Source: Microbacterium lacus (GTDB taxonomy: Bacteria > Actinomycetota > Actinomycetes > Actinomycetales > Microbacteriaceae). Taken from it: a stretch of DNA of 64,000 bases. Every line of letters begins with the position of its first letter. Within the stretch, counting starts at the first letter, position 1. Shown piece after piece: positions 1 through 9,487 of this stretch. The stretch is taken from positions 2,790,001 through 2,854,000 of the forward strand of contig NZ_BAAAPK010000001.1 of assembly GCF_039531105.1 (NCBI RefSeq). Direction: 5' to 3'. Position numbers and translations under genes: made by a program. The notes under the pieces are model-generated. The model did no database searches and was not told the DNA's origin. It was given only the letters and a program-made list of their open reading frames with translations.

Positions 1-693
1 CTGGGCGAACCCGCCGGATGCCGCCGCGCCGCCGTCGCGGTACCAATGCCACCACCAGACGAAGCCGCCGATCGCCGCCCAGGCGAGCGCCTGCAGTGCG
101 TCGATCCCCCAGGATTGCGATGCCCCCAGTACGGGCTGCGCGCCCGCGAGCGCTGCGCCGATCAGCGCCGAGACCGCGCCGATCGCGCCGACGGTCAGGA
201 CGGCGAGTCCGTAGACCGCGCCGATCGTGACCGCGACCGTCGGCAGTCGGGTCGGGCCGGTGACGTGGCTCCGTCGCATCGCGCGGTGCCACACCCACAC
301 TCCCGCCCAGACGAGCGCGACCGCGAAGGCGCCGGCATCCCACCGTCCCTCGATCGCCGCCGTGAGCGTCGACGCGAGGGCCACGGTCGCCGTGACGAGC
401 GCGATCGTCGAGACGGCGACCACGTACAGCGCCCAGACGAGCGAATCCTTCTCCGCGGGGTCGGCGAACCGGCGGCGCTGCCACCACCACAGCACGCCCG
501 CGAGCGGGATCCCGATGACGGTGAAAGCGAGCGAACGCGCGAGACCCGCTTCATCGGCGGCGAGGACGCCGCCGGAGACCGCCCGCTCGAGCAGGCCGGA
601 CAGTCCGACGGCCGCGACGATGATCAGCGCGAACAGGATGCCGTAGACGAGGACGCGGCGCACTGCGGTCTGGGCGCGACCGGGAGCGGACAT
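1..693 (-). CDS. DUF5671-like multi-pass membrane protein (partial, 3' end outside window)
   Basis: Reading from an ATG at 693-691 gives 231 open codons up to the window edge, so the C-terminus is missing. The protein starts with a short basic leader (MSAPGRAQT) and then at least five hydrophobic segments. Repeated short LWWWQRRR / FVWWWHWYRD-like motifs after a helix resemble DUF5671 repeats, which is a family-level guess with no known function. Its start codon shares one base with the stop codon of the upstream gene (TGATG), so the two are probably co-transcribed. Location is expected to be the cytoplasmic membrane. No catalytic residues are recognisable. Confidence 0.7.
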   Translation of the reverse strand, partial: MSAPGRAQTAVRRVLVYGILFALIIVAAVGLSGLLERAVSGGVLAADEAGLARSLAFTVIGIPLAGVLWWWQRRRFADPAEKDSLVWALYVVAVSTIALVTATVALASTLTAAIEGRWDAGAFAVALVWAGVWVWHRAMRRSHVTGPTRLPTVAVTIGAVYGLAVLTVGAIGAVSALIGAALAGAQPVLGASQSWGIDALQALAWAAIGGFVWWWHWYRDGGAAASGGFAQ

Positions 694-1166
694 CAGCCGC
701 GGCCCGTCTCGGTGCACACGGCGAACTCCCACGGCGCCGTTCGGATCGCCCACGCGTCGTCGGTGCGGACGAGATCGAAGGCGCCCTCGCTCTCGTACTC
801 GTCACTGCCCAGCGGACCCGAGCCGTACACGGTGACGATGAGGACTTCGACGGTGGCCGAATCCGCGCGCTGCGTCGTCGCGGTCAGCGTCACCCGCCGG
901 TCCTGGGTGTCGAGCGGGATGAGCTCGCACTCCGCGGCGACGTCGGGCGCGAGATAGGACACGGCGGTGTCGGTGTCGCCGTCGATCACGGCCTGCACGT
1001 AGCGCTGCACGACACCCTCCGGCGTCGTTGCGTCCAACTGCGCGGGGTCGCGCTGCACGAAGACCGCGACGAGCGCGATCACCACGACGAGCGCGACCGC
1101 GCCGATCAGACTGATCAGCAGGATCCGCATGCGGCGCGGGTCCGGTGCGGGAGCGTCGTCGGTCAT
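693..1166 (-). CDS. Small membrane-anchored protein with NTF2/DUF4878-like extracytoplasmic domain
   Basis: The gene encodes 157 residues. A short charged N-terminus (MTDDAPAPDPRRMR) is followed by one hydrophobic helix at about residues 15-37, then a roughly 115-residue soluble domain. The segment 'TPEGVVQRYVQAVIDGD' resembles the start of NTF2-like/DUF4878 domains, which usually sit outside the membrane as ligand-binding or accessory modules. A longer reading upstream is possible, but the hydrophobic anchor follows this ATG closely and the extra sequence is low-complexity. It precedes the membrane gene at 1-693 with a one-base overlap, and is divergent from the MoxR operon, separated by 150 bp that must hold both promoters. 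The function is unknown. Confidence 0.65.
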   Translation of the reverse strand: MTDDAPAPDPRRMRILLISLIGAVALVVVIALVAVFVQRDPAQLDATTPEGVVQRYVQAVIDGDTDTAVSYLAPDVAAECELIPLDTQDRRVTLTATTQRADSATVEVLIVTVYGSGPLGSDEYESEGAFDLVRTDDAWAIRTAPWEFAVCTETGRG

Positions 1167-1316
1167 GGGTTCATCATGGTCCGTCGCGCGTGCGCGGTCC
1201 GGGACCAAAGCCCCACGTTTCGGCGAGGCCGAGACCCGCGTGCAGGGATCTCCCAGGCCCACCCCCGAGAACCCGCGATTAGGATCGGAAGGGTTCGCCC
1301 ACGCCCGGAGGCGACG

Positions 1317-2318
<1,002 letters not shown>

Positions 2319-2325
2319 CATCGCG

Positions 2326-3573
2326 ATGAGACGCCTCTGGCCGCTGACCGCCCGCGGGACGGGGGCCGCCGTGCTGGCCGTCGCGTGCTTCGTCGTGGCG
2401 AACGAGGTCGGCATCGTCGAGCTGATGTATTTCGGTCTGCTGCTGGTCGCGGTGCTCGCGGCCAGCATCCTCTCGCTCTACCTCACACGGCGCTCGGACA
2501 CCGTGACCCGCTCGCTCTCCCCCGACGTCGCCGCTGTCGGCCGCGAGTCGCTCGTGACCGTGCGGGTCGGGGTGCGCACCGCGCTTCCGACGGCCCCGGG
2601 CACGTGGCGCGACACGATCCCGCGGGGCCTGGCGGCGCAGGCGCGCGGCGTCTTCCCCGCCCTCGGTTCGGGGCTGCGCGGTGCCGAACGCGTCGTGCAG
2701 TTCTCATACGTCGTCACGGGCGAGCGGCGCGGCATCCACCCCCTCGGCCCGCTGCAGGTGACCACGTCCGACCCGTTCGGGCTCGCGCGGCGCACCACGG
2801 TGTTCGGCGAACGCACCCCCGTCACGGTCGCCCCCGCCGTAACTGACCTGCCGGCCCTGAGCGACTTCGCGGGCGAAGCCGGCGGCACACTCCACACCAC
2901 GAACAACCAGCTCGGGCAGGGCGCGGACAACCTGATCGCGCGCCCCTACGCGCCGGGGGACTCGATGAGGCGCATCCACTGGCGTGCGACGGCGCACCGC
3001 GACGAGCTCATGGTGCGCCAGGAGGAGCAGGAGTCCACGCCCGAGGCCACGGTCGTGATCGATCGCGGCGTCCTGCGCTTCTCGCCCGAGGCGATGCAGG
3101 CTCCCGGCGCCGACGCCGGCTTCGAGGCGGCGGTGTCGGCGTGCGTCTCGGTCGTCACCCGCCTCGTGCACGACGGCTACGCGGTCGAGGTGATCGACTC
3201 GGACGGCACCCCGCTCGCCGAGCGCATCGACGGCGGCGACATGAGCGAGGTCGAGGGGCTCGTGAACTCCTTCGCCGGGCTCACCGCACGCCGGGACGAT
3301 CACCTCGGCAAGCTCCCCCGGGTGTTCGCCGGGATGATGACCGGTCCGGTCGTGCTCATCGTGGGTCGGTTCGATCCGGCGGATGCCGACACCGTCGCGC
3401 CCGTCGTGCACCACAGCACCCTTCCGCTGCTGCTGGCGGTCGCCCCGGTCGGGGACGCGCTCGAACGTGCCGCGGACCGTGGATGGCATGCCGCCGCGGT
3501 GGACCCGGACGGCGATCTCGCGGTCGCGTGGTCCAGCGCCGCCCAGCGAGGGATCAGTCATGTCCTCCGATGA
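2326..3573 (+). CDS. DUF58 domain-containing protein
   Basis: This 415-residue protein starts with two adjacent hydrophobic helices (residues about 12-55), followed by a beta-rich region. It then has the DUF58 signature 'RPYAPGDSMRRIHWRATA' around residues 205-222, and a vWA-like C-terminal part. DUF58 proteins are routinely encoded between moxR and a transglutaminase-like membrane protein and are thought to be partners of the MoxR ATPase. The start ATG 2326 lies 7 nt after the moxR stop. The gene overlaps the start of the next one by 14 nt, indicating translational coupling. No enzymatic function is known for the family. Confidence 0.9.
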   Translation: MRRLWPLTARGTGAAVLAVACFVVANEVGIVELMYFGLLLVAVLAASILSLYLTRRSDTVTRSLSPDVAAVGRESLVTVRVGVRTALPTAPGTWRDTIPRGLAAQARGVFPALGSGLRGAERVVQFSYVVTGERRGIHPLGPLQVTTSDPFGLARRTTVFGERTPVTVAPAVTDLPALSDFAGEAGGTLHTTNNQLGQGADNLIARPYAPGDSMRRIHWRATAHRDELMVRQEEQESTPEATVVIDRGVLRFSPEAMQAPGADAGFEAAVSACVSVVTRLVHDGYAVEVIDSDGTPLAERIDGGDMSEVEGLVNSFAGLTARRDDHLGKLPRVFAGMMTGPVVLIVGRFDPADADTVAPVVHHSTLPLLLAVAPVGDALERAADRGWHAAAVDPDGDLAVAWSSAAQRGISHVLR

Positions 3574-5833
3574 CCGAGCGGCGCGGCGCGGCGCGGACCT
3601 GCCGCTGACGATCGGCGTCCTGGTCGCGGCTTTCGCCGCCCTCCTCCCCCTCATGCGGGTCGTCCGGCCGAGCGGCTGGCTGGTCGGCGCGATCCTCCTC
3701 GCCGCAGCCGTCCTCGCCGCCGGGTTCTTCGCACGCCGGCTGCGGCTCCCCGCCCTCGCCGTGAGCCTGATCGAGGCATCCGTCTGGATCGTCTTCATGA
3801 CGTTCGTGTTCCTGCGGGACACGGCGCTGCTATGGATCATCCCGACACCCGAGACGGTGCGGGCGCTCCCGGGGCTCGTGCAGGTCGCCGGGGAGGAGAT
3901 CGCCCTCGGCGCCGCGCCTCTGGACGCCAGCACCGCATTGTCGATGCTGATCGTCGGCGGGACGGGGCTGCTCACGATCATCATCGATCACGTCGTCCTG
4001 ACCGCACGGATGCCGCTCCTGGCCGCGATCGGACTGATCGCCGTCTGGCTGATCCCCTCGATCGCCGTGCCGGGCGAGGTCGACATCATGGCGTTCGTGC
4101 TGCTGGCCGCGGCGATCCTGTTCCTGATCCGGACTGACACGCGCTCGCGCGAGGAGCCGAAGGACCGTGCGGCCACCCGCACGGCGGGTGTTCCCGCCAC
4201 GGCGCTCGGCATCGGGGCGATCGCCGTCGTCGTCGCCGTCGCCGCCGCGCCGCTCCTGCCCCAGCCCGTGGCCCGCGCGGGGTCGGGCACGATCGGGACG
4301 GGTCCGGGGATCGACGCGACCCTCCAGCTCGGAGACGACCTGCGCCGCCCGACCGAGGTCGAGGTCATGCTCGTGCGCAGCAGCGCGCCGAGCGCCCCCT
4401 ACCTGCGGGTCACGACGCTCTCGCAGCTGGAGGGCACCGTGTGGGAGCCCGACAAGGTGCGCACCGTGCCGCTGGCGAGCGAGGAGGGTCTGGGCGCGGT
4501 CGAAGTGGATCCCGAGATCCGGCTGAGCGAATACGTCACGACCGTCGAAGTCACCAACCTGTCCTCGCCGTGGCTGCCGGTCTCGTACCCCGCGGTGGAC
4601 GTCGAAGGACTGCGCGGCTCATGGGCGGTCGCCCCGTACAACCGGACGGTCCTGCCGCAGGGCGGATCCACGCAGGGACAGAACTACGAGGTCATCACGA
4701 ACGTCCCGCGGCCCACGCTCGAGCAGATCCGCGCGCTCTCGGCGGGCACCGACAATCCGCCCGACGGGACGACCGCGCTGCCCACCGAGATCGACCCGAT
4801 CATCGGCGAGCTCGCGGCGGAGGTCACCGCCGGGACGACGAACGACTACGACGCGCTCGTGGCGCTGCAGGGGTGGTTCCGCAGCCCGGAGTTCCGCTAC
4901 TCGCTCGACGCGCCCGTCGAAGACGGCTTCGACGGGTCGGGAACGGATGCCGTGGCGAGGTTCCTGGAGGTGCGTGAGGGCTACTGCATCCACTACGCAT
5001 CCGCCTTCGCGCTCATGGCCCGCACACTCGGGATGCCGACGCGCATCGTCGTCGGCTACCTCCCGGGGAGTGCGACCAGTGACGCCGTCGACCGCGAGAC
5101 GGTGTACTCGGTCTCCAGCGGTCAGCTGCACGCCTGGCCCGAGGTGCTTTTCGACGGACTCGGCTGGGTGCCGTTCGAACCGACGAACGGCCTCGGCGTA
5201 CCGACGAGTTTCACCTCGGCCGGCTCGGCTCCGGGCGTCGTGGACGATCCCGCCGCGGCGACCCCGGCCCCGGAGGCATCGGCGCCGACCGACTCCGGTC
5301 TCACTCCGGACGGCGAGGACAACGCGCCGGAGGTCGGCACGAGCGACGCCAGCGGCACCACCGTGAACCCCCTGCCGACGCTGTCGATCGTGCTCGGCAT
5401 CCTGTTCGCGCTCGCGATCCCCGCCCTGCTCCGCGAAGTTCGCCGTCGGCAGACGCTCGCCGCGGCACGGACGGGCGATGCCGCCGAAGCGTGGCTCGCG
5501 GTACAGGACGCCGCGATCGACCTGGGGATCGACGTGCCCGCGAGCGAGAGCCCGCGGAGCCTCGGCGTCCGACTTGTCCAGGACCACGGCGCACCGCCCG
5601 CGGAGATGAGCGTGCTGATCAGCGCGATCGAGCGGGCGAGCTACGCGCCCGGAGGCAAGCACGCCTTCTGGCAGGGCGACGCGATCGCGGATGCCGCGAC
5701 ATCGGTGCGCATTGCGCTCTTCGCCGCCGTCGACACTCCGCGGCGGATCCTCGCGCTGATCGCGCCCCGATCGCTCGTGGTGCGTCCGGGCAGCGTGTAC
5801 GCCGGGTCGGGAAGGTCTGCGCGAGCACGGTAG
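3560..5833 (+). CDS. TgpA-like transglutaminase-domain membrane protein with DUF4129 tail
   Basis: The gene encodes 757 residues. About six membrane helices occupy residues 15-235 (DUF3488/TgpA_N-like). An extracytoplasmic region follows with a transglutaminase core: the catalytic Cys is in 'VREGYCIHYASAFA', and His/Asp region motifs are in 'SGQLHAWPEVLFDGLGW'. A Pro/Ala/Thr-rich linker, another membrane helix ('LSIVLGILFALAIPALL') and a cytoplasmic DUF4129-like tail complete it. The ATG at 3560 is preferred over the longer reading because it begins right at the end of the DUF58 gene (14-nt overlap) and the first helix follows directly. It is the last gene of the MoxR-DUF58-Tgp operon. The predicted role is cross-linking or proteolysis of surface proteins, which is not proven. 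Confidence 0.92.
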   Translation: MSSDDRAARRGADLPLTIGVLVAAFAALLPLMRVVRPSGWLVGAILLAAAVLAAGFFARRLRLPALAVSLIEASVWIVFMTFVFLRDTALLWIIPTPETVRALPGLVQVAGEEIALGAAPLDASTALSMLIVGGTGLLTIIIDHVVLTARMPLLAAIGLIAVWLIPSIAVPGEVDIMAFVLLAAAILFLIRTDTRSREEPKDRAATRTAGVPATALGIGAIAVVVAVAAAPLLPQPVARAGSGTIGTGPGIDATLQLGDDLRRPTEVEVMLVRSSAPSAPYLRVTTLSQLEGTVWEPDKVRTVPLASEEGLGAVEVDPEIRLSEYVTTVEVTNLSSPWLPVSYPAVDVEGLRGSWAVAPYNRTVLPQGGSTQGQNYEVITNVPRPTLEQIRALSAGTDNPPDGTTALPTEIDPIIGELAAEVTAGTTNDYDALVALQGWFRSPEFRYSLDAPVEDGFDGSGTDAVARFLEVREGYCIHYASAFALMARTLGMPTRIVVGYLPGSATSDAVDRETVYSVSSGQLHAWPEVLFDGLGWVPFEPTNGLGVPTSFTSAGSAPGVVDDPAAATPAPEASAPTDSGLTPDGEDNAPEVGTSDASGTTVNPLPTLSIVLGILFALAIPALLREVRRRQTLAAARTGDAAEAWLAVQDAAIDLGIDVPASESPRSLGVRLVQDHGAPPAEMSVLISAIERASYAPGGKHAFWQGDAIADAATSVRIALFAAVDTPRRILALIAPRSLVVRPGSVYAGSGRSARAR

Positions 5834-6080
5834 GCGTGCCGGCTTCGCCTTAACGGGCTCGGGTTCCTGGCTGGACACTCCTCGCGGGAACTCCCCGGCG
5901 AGGCCTCACCTGCCGTCCACCGAAGCGCCCGCCCCGCGATTCAGTGGGCCATATCGGCGAGGACCGGGTCACGGATGCCGATCTCATCGTCCACTGAAGC
6001 CGCGAGAACCGGTTGCGACACCCGCGGACTCGAGTGCCGCCGGCCTCGGGGTAGGATGGTCGACGGCCCGCGAGGGCCAC
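5834..6080. other. Non-coding gap before tRNA-Ser
   Basis: This 247-bp gap is between the transglutaminase gene and the tRNA. It must hold the tRNA promoter; GTAGGATGGT at 6050-6059 contains a possible TAGGAT -10 box. No other supported feature. Confidence 0.3.
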
Positions 6081-6165
6081 GGAGGATTCGCCTAGTGGCC
6101 TATGGCGCACGCTTGGAAAGCGTGTTGAGTGAAAGCTCTCAGGGGTTCGAATCCCCTATCCTCCG
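6081..6165 (+). tRNA. tRNA-Ser (anticodon GGA)
   Basis: The 85-nt gene has acceptor arms GGAGGAT and ATCCTCC plus discriminator G. The anticodon stem CACGC/GCGTG has the loop TTGGAAA, giving anticodon GGA, which reads UCC/UCU. A long variable arm (TTGAGTGAAAGCTCTC) is diagnostic of a class II serine tRNA. The T-arm is GGGGTTCGAATCCCC. CCA is not encoded. The 3' part is the attachment site of the adjacent island: its last 21 bases plus 3 more are repeated at 32297-32320, so integration restored an intact tRNA gene here. Confidence 0.97.
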
Positions 6166-6168
6166 CTC
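6145..6168. repeat. attL: 24-bp direct repeat within tRNA-Ser 3' end
   Basis: It begins GTTCGAATCC and ends CTCCGCTC, covering the T-loop, acceptor 3' strand and three bases beyond. It is identical to 32297-32320. The similarity continues imperfectly for about 9 bp further (C/T differences, then CGATCC) on both sides, as expected if the duplicated core is part of a longer ancestral site. Confidence 0.92.
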
Positions 6169-6558
6169 CCCCGATCCCAGTGTTTTCAAGGGATCGCGAC
6201 CCGATTTTTTCTGGGTGGCACAATTGGTGGCACAGTTAGCGCCGATTTCGGCGCCCCGGGAGCCCTGATTTTCCGCGAAGCGCACCAGCGCTGACATGAG
6301 CCGGTCACGACGTGGCGTCGCCATGTCACATCTGGCGCTGGCGGGTTTCGGACACGATTTCGCCGATGGTTGGCCATCCCTCCGACAGCGAGATGGTAGC
6401 GATCGGCCGCGTCTCCGTTCCCTCAGATCGCTCTTTGCAGACTCCGCTCTCCGCTGCGTTGCGAGCTGCGCTTAGCAAACCGCTCACACCGGGCACTGCG
6501 CCGCGCCCGATCGCTTGTTGGCTGATTGTCGGAGCGAGGGCGAGCGCTGAGGCGGTGG
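6166..6558. promoter_or_regulatory. Island left end: paired GTGGCACA arm-type sites and GCGCCGA hairpin
   Basis: No convincing gene lies in this 393-bp stretch. Two GTGGCACA direct repeats sit at 6215-6222 and 6227-6234 (12-bp period), about 50 bp from the attL core. They are followed at 6239-6254 by a 7-bp-stem hairpin (GCGCCGA-TT-TCGGCGC). Matching paired GTGGCACA repeats occur near the right end (32158-32176), which fits arm-type binding sites of the tyrosine integrase. The rest of the stretch shows nothing I can name. Confidence 0.55.
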
Positions 6559-7794
6559 TTAAGGAGTCGTGAGTGTCGACTGGTTTGTTGGCGCCGGCGA
6601 GAGAAGCTGGCCTACAAGATCTGCTGCACCGCGTTGGAGAGTCCTCACGGCGTGCGAGTAGGTGTTGAGGGTCGTCTGGATGTCTGCATGCCCGAGACGC
6701 TCGGACACGATCTTCGGATGCACGCCGGCCCGCAGGAGCAGCGTGGCGTGGGTATGCCGCAGCTCATGGAGGTGGAGCTCGTCGAGATCTGGATGCAGCG
6801 CACACGCCTTCAGCACCCGTTCACGCCACTGGCGGGAGAACTGCGTGGGGTTGTGGGGCTGACCGTAGCGGTTGCAGAAGATCAGGTGCTCGCCGCGAGC
6901 AAGCTCCGGCGAGACGGCGCGGAGCATGTCGCGCTTCGCACGGAAAGCACCGGCGAGATGCACGTCGATGTCGACGTTCCGGACACGTCCGCTCTTCGTG
7001 GCTCGGAAGTCGATGATCGGCTTCTTTCCCGCTTCCTTCACGTATGACATCGCGCGGGCGATCGTGATCACGTTGTTCTCGAGGTCGAGATCCTTCCACC
7101 GGATGCCGAGGATCTCGCCGCGGCGCATCCCGGTCCCCAACAGCGTCAGCCAGGCGAGCCAGAGGTAGTCCCCCGATGACTTCGACCAGTCCAGGAACAG
7201 CCGTGCATCCTCAGCGGACCATGTCGCCATTTCGGGCGGTGCGGCCTCGAGCTTGCTCGGCGGGGACGCACGCTTCGCGGGATTGAAGCGGATTAGTCCG
7301 TCCTCGAGCGCATGCTGCAGCACCTGCGAGATCAGCACATGGATGTGTCGCACAGTCGCAGCGCCGAGCGGATCGCCAATGTGACCGCGGTCCTTCCGGC
7401 CGTTCACCTCAAGCTGCCGGTAGAAGCGGTTCAGCTGGTCCTTCGAGATCGCGGCGATCGGCGTGCGTCCCACTGCGGAGGGAAACACGTGGACGCGGAA
7501 ATGCTTGCGGTAGCCGGCAAGGGTCGTTGGGCGGACGCGCAGCGAATCGAAGTACTCCTCCGCATAACCGTTGAGCGTCTCGCGCGTCTCCTCGATGTGA
7601 TCACCGCGACGGATGTCCACCTGCACTTCAGTCAGCGCGTTGAGCGCCTCCCGCTCCGTCGCGAAACCCCTACGGAACCTTCGGGCCGAATCGCCGTCGG
7701 CGCGATCCACGTGATAGGCGATCCGGTACTTCGTCTCCCCCGTCTTCGTTACATACGAAGAGACGGTCCCATCTTGGTTGGGTCGACGCGGCAC
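6559..7794 (-). CDS. int: Tyrosine-type site-specific integrase
   Basis: This 411-residue phage-type integrase has a GTG start. The N-terminus has an arm-binding (AP2-like) segment 'DGTVSSYVTKTGETKYRI', followed by a SAM-like core-binding domain (about 70-170) and the catalytic domain (about 190-390). The catalytic residues are visible: Arg in 'GTGMRRGEILG', the H-x-x-R box in 'HELRHTHATLL', His in 'LGHADIQTTL', and the nucleophile Tyr in 'NTYSHAV'. It reads towards the tRNA-Ser gene, 390 bp away, and is the enzyme expected to have inserted the island there. An HTH gene ends 8 nt upstream, so the two probably form one transcript. Confidence 0.95.
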   Translation of the reverse strand: MPRRPNQDGTVSSYVTKTGETKYRIAYHVDRADGDSARRFRRGFATEREALNALTEVQVDIRRGDHIEETRETLNGYAEEYFDSLRVRPTTLAGYRKHFRVHVFPSAVGRTPIAAISKDQLNRFYRQLEVNGRKDRGHIGDPLGAATVRHIHVLISQVLQHALEDGLIRFNPAKRASPPSKLEAAPPEMATWSAEDARLFLDWSKSSGDYLWLAWLTLLGTGMRRGEILGIRWKDLDLENNVITIARAMSYVKEAGKKPIIDFRATKSGRVRNVDIDVHLAGAFRAKRDMLRAVSPELARGEHLIFCNRYGQPHNPTQFSRQWRERVLKACALHPDLDELHLHELRHTHATLLLRAGVHPKIVSERLGHADIQTTLNTYSHAVRTLQRGAADLVGQLLSPAPTNQSTLTTP

Positions 7795-7802
7795 CGCTCC
7801 AC

Positions 7803-8387
7803 CTACCTGCCGATTGAGGGGCCGCCGGGTGCGGCTGCGCCCGTGAAAGGTCCGGTCGCGAACGGATCCGGGAGATCGACTCCGGGTGCGAGACCTTCGA
7901 GGCGCGCCCGGTTCATCAATCGTGTGGCCGTGCTCTGACTCACGCCCAAGCAGTCGGCCACTGCCTTCAGCGGCGGCAGATTGATGACCGACGCCAGCCG
8001 ATAGGTTGTCGACGCGTCCACAACACTGGCCGTGAGATCGCGGTCGGTGCGTTCCTGCATTCGTCGAAGATACTCGGCACCTGTTGCGACCGGATGGCCG
8101 GGCTCAGCAACTGTGGACATCTGCAATCCACTCGCCTGGAGCGCGTACTGCACACGCACCTCCCGCAGGGTCAGGCTGGTCACCTCGTCCCCGTCGCCTT
8201 GGCGGAGAACCCTGACCTCGGCGGCGACCGTGCGATTCAGCCGAGAGTCGTAGACGGCGTGCACGCGGACGGCGCCGGGGACCCCCGGTTCGCCGCGGAG
8301 CACGATCGTCCATGACGCCGGCACACTCACCCCGTTGCCGACGGCGACGCGCTCGTCGCTGACGTCGACATTCTCGAGGTGAACCAT
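7803..8387 (-). CDS. Hypothetical protein with C-terminal helix-turn-helix
   Basis: This 194-residue protein has no recognised family. Residues about 1-110 are beta-rich. Residues about 130-165 form a probable HTH ('LKAVADCLGVSQSTATRLMNRAR') of the kind found in proteins encoded beside actinobacterial integrases. The C-terminus is Pro/Gly-rich. It is immediately upstream of the integrase gene (8-nt gap) and is divergent from the excisionase-like gene, so it is a reasonable candidate for the element's own regulator. That role is inferred from position and the HTH only. Confidence 0.65.
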   Translation of the reverse strand: MVHLENVDVSDERVAVGNGVSVPASWTIVLRGEPGVPGAVRVHAVYDSRLNRTVAAEVRVLRQGDGDEVTSLTLREVRVQYALQASGLQMSTVAEPGHPVATGAEYLRRMQERTDRDLTASVVDASTTYRLASVINLPPLKAVADCLGVSQSTATRLMNRARLEGLAPGVDLPDPFATGPFTGAAAPGGPSIGR

Positions 8388-8515
8388 GCGCCCAGTATCT
8401 CAGTGTCCCATTTGCCGAACAAGGTATGACATGACGCATTCATGACACATATGGCTCACAATGGTGCTACCGTGTGCGCATGCGCTGACAAAGGTGGCTC
8501 ACGAAGGAGAAGAAC
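8388..8515. promoter_or_regulatory. Divergent control region of the integration module, with short direct repeats
   Basis: This 128-bp region separates the leftward HTH/integrase genes from the rightward excisionase-like gene. It contains CATGAC twice (8429-8446, 11-bp period) and TGGCTCAC twice (8452-8459 and 8495-8502). These would suit operators of a lysogeny-type switch, but the assignment is an inference. The AAGGAG ribosome-binding site of the next gene is at its right edge. Confidence 0.35.
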
Positions 8516-8695
8516 ATGAACCGCTCGCAGAACTCCCTCGCCCTCACCTACAAGGACGCCGCCGCGCTGGTCGGCGTCGAATACCGAACGATCAAGCTCG
8601 GAGTGGAGCGCGGGACCATCCCCACCGTCCAGCTCGGCCCCCGGCGAATGATCCCCCGCGCCGCGCTGCTGAGGATCTTCGGCGTCGAGCCCTGA
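8516..8695 (+). CDS. Excisionase-like small HTH protein
   Basis: This 59-residue protein starts at ATG 8516, with AGGAG 6 nt upstream. The sequence 'LTYKDAAALVGVEYRTIKLGVERGTIPTVQLGPRRMIPRAALL' has the layout of MerR-like/excisionase winged-helix DNA-binding proteins: a helix-turn-helix for reading DNA and a short wing before an Arg-rich strand. Beside an integrase, such proteins usually bend att DNA to direct excision or act as helix-turn-helix regulators. It is the first gene of the rightward leftmost transcript. Confidence 0.7.
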   Translation: MNRSQNSLALTYKDAAALVGVEYRTIKLGVERGTIPTVQLGPRRMIPRAALLRIFGVEP

Positions 8696-8714
8696 CCCGG
8701 ACCGCACGACGGTC

Positions 8715-9419
8715 ATGGTCGACGCGCGACTGCCCGCCGAGTGGCTGGGCAGCCTCCGGATCGACAAGCTGAGCGACCGCGCGTTCCGCATCCTCGCCGG
8801 CGCGCTCATGTGGTGCAACGGACAAGGCACAGACGGAGCCGTACCGGCTCGGTACACGAAGTATCTGCATCCCGACGGCGATGACCAGGATGCCTTTGAC
8901 GAGGTAGAGGCCGCCGGCCTGTGGTCGCGGGTGGAGGACGGTTACCTCCTGGCCGGCTGGTCGGATGATCTCCACCAGTCCACCGCCGACGAGATCCGCC
9001 GCTATCGAGACGCCGCCAAGCGCCGCCAGCAGGCGTATCGCGACCGCCAGAGGGGTGCAAATGCCTTATCCGATGAAGCGATGCCCAGTGCTTCATCGGC
9101 CATGCGTGACGTAACGCATAACGCGACGCGTGACGTGACGGCAAACGTAGGCTCAGGCTCCTTAAGCGGAAACAAAGAGAAGAGTGCCTACTCACGCCGT
9201 CACGTCACGGGTGGCGTAACGCATAACGCGCCCTCGCAGTTCTGCGCCAATCATCCGACCGGGACGACGGAGCCCTGCGGCGCGTGTGCGCGCGCCAGAA
9301 CGGCCTTCGCCGCCAAAGAGAGCCGCCTCACAATCCAGGGTTGGGACTGCACCATCGATGGCCACAAGCTCGTGACCGACGGGACATGCGCCGTGTGTGA
9401 GCTTCGCTCTATTGCGTAA
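8715..9419 (+). CDS. Replication-organiser-like hypothetical protein with C-terminal Cys motifs
   Basis: This 234-residue protein begins 'MVDARLPAEWLGSLRIDKLSDRAFRIL', resembling the N-termini of actinophage/island replication proteins that contain a winged-helix domain. A basic stretch (RRYRDAAKRRQQAYRDRQRG) follows at about residues 97-116. Then come low-complexity repeats encoded by iteron-like DNA, and finally two Cys clusters (CANH, CGAC, and CTID..CAVC) suggesting a zinc-binding tail. It follows the excisionase-like gene by 19 bp. By position and composition it is probably the element's replication-initiation or DNA-binding protein. Homology to a named family was not established. Confidence 0.55.
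   Translation: MVDARLPAEWLGSLRIDKLSDRAFRILAGALMWCNGQGTDGAVPARYTKYLHPDGDDQDAFDEVEAAGLWSRVEDGYLLAGWSDDLHQSTADEIRRYRDAAKRRQQAYRDRQRGANALSDEAMPSASSAMRDVTHNATRDVTANVGSGSLSGNKEKSAYSRRHVTGGVTHNAPSQFCANHPTGTTEPCGACARARTAFAAKESRLTIQGWDCTIDGHKLVTDGTCAVCELRSIA
9104..9230. repeat. Iteron-like repeats inside the replication-like gene
   Basis: GTAACGCATAACGCG occurs twice (9111-9125 and 9216-9230). GCGTGACGT occurs twice (9104-9112 and 9128-9136). The 12-mer CGTGACGTGACG (9129-9140) has an exact inverted copy at 9198-9209. Repeats of this type inside a replication-initiator gene are a known layout for phage and plasmid origins (lambda O is the classic case). That they form an origin here is inference. They also explain the repetitive peptide 'RDVTHNATRDVT'. 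Confidence 0.5.
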
Positions 9420-9487
9420 GTCGCTTAGCTCGATAGGACTACGGCGCGGCCGCGGGGCAGATCCGCTTCCGTCAGGCCGGCGTCGTT

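Noticed and set aside
5850..6110. 86-codon open frame upstream of tRNA-Ser, or short peptide ending ADMAH
   Set aside because: It overlaps the tRNA region, has no ribosome-binding site and resembles no family.
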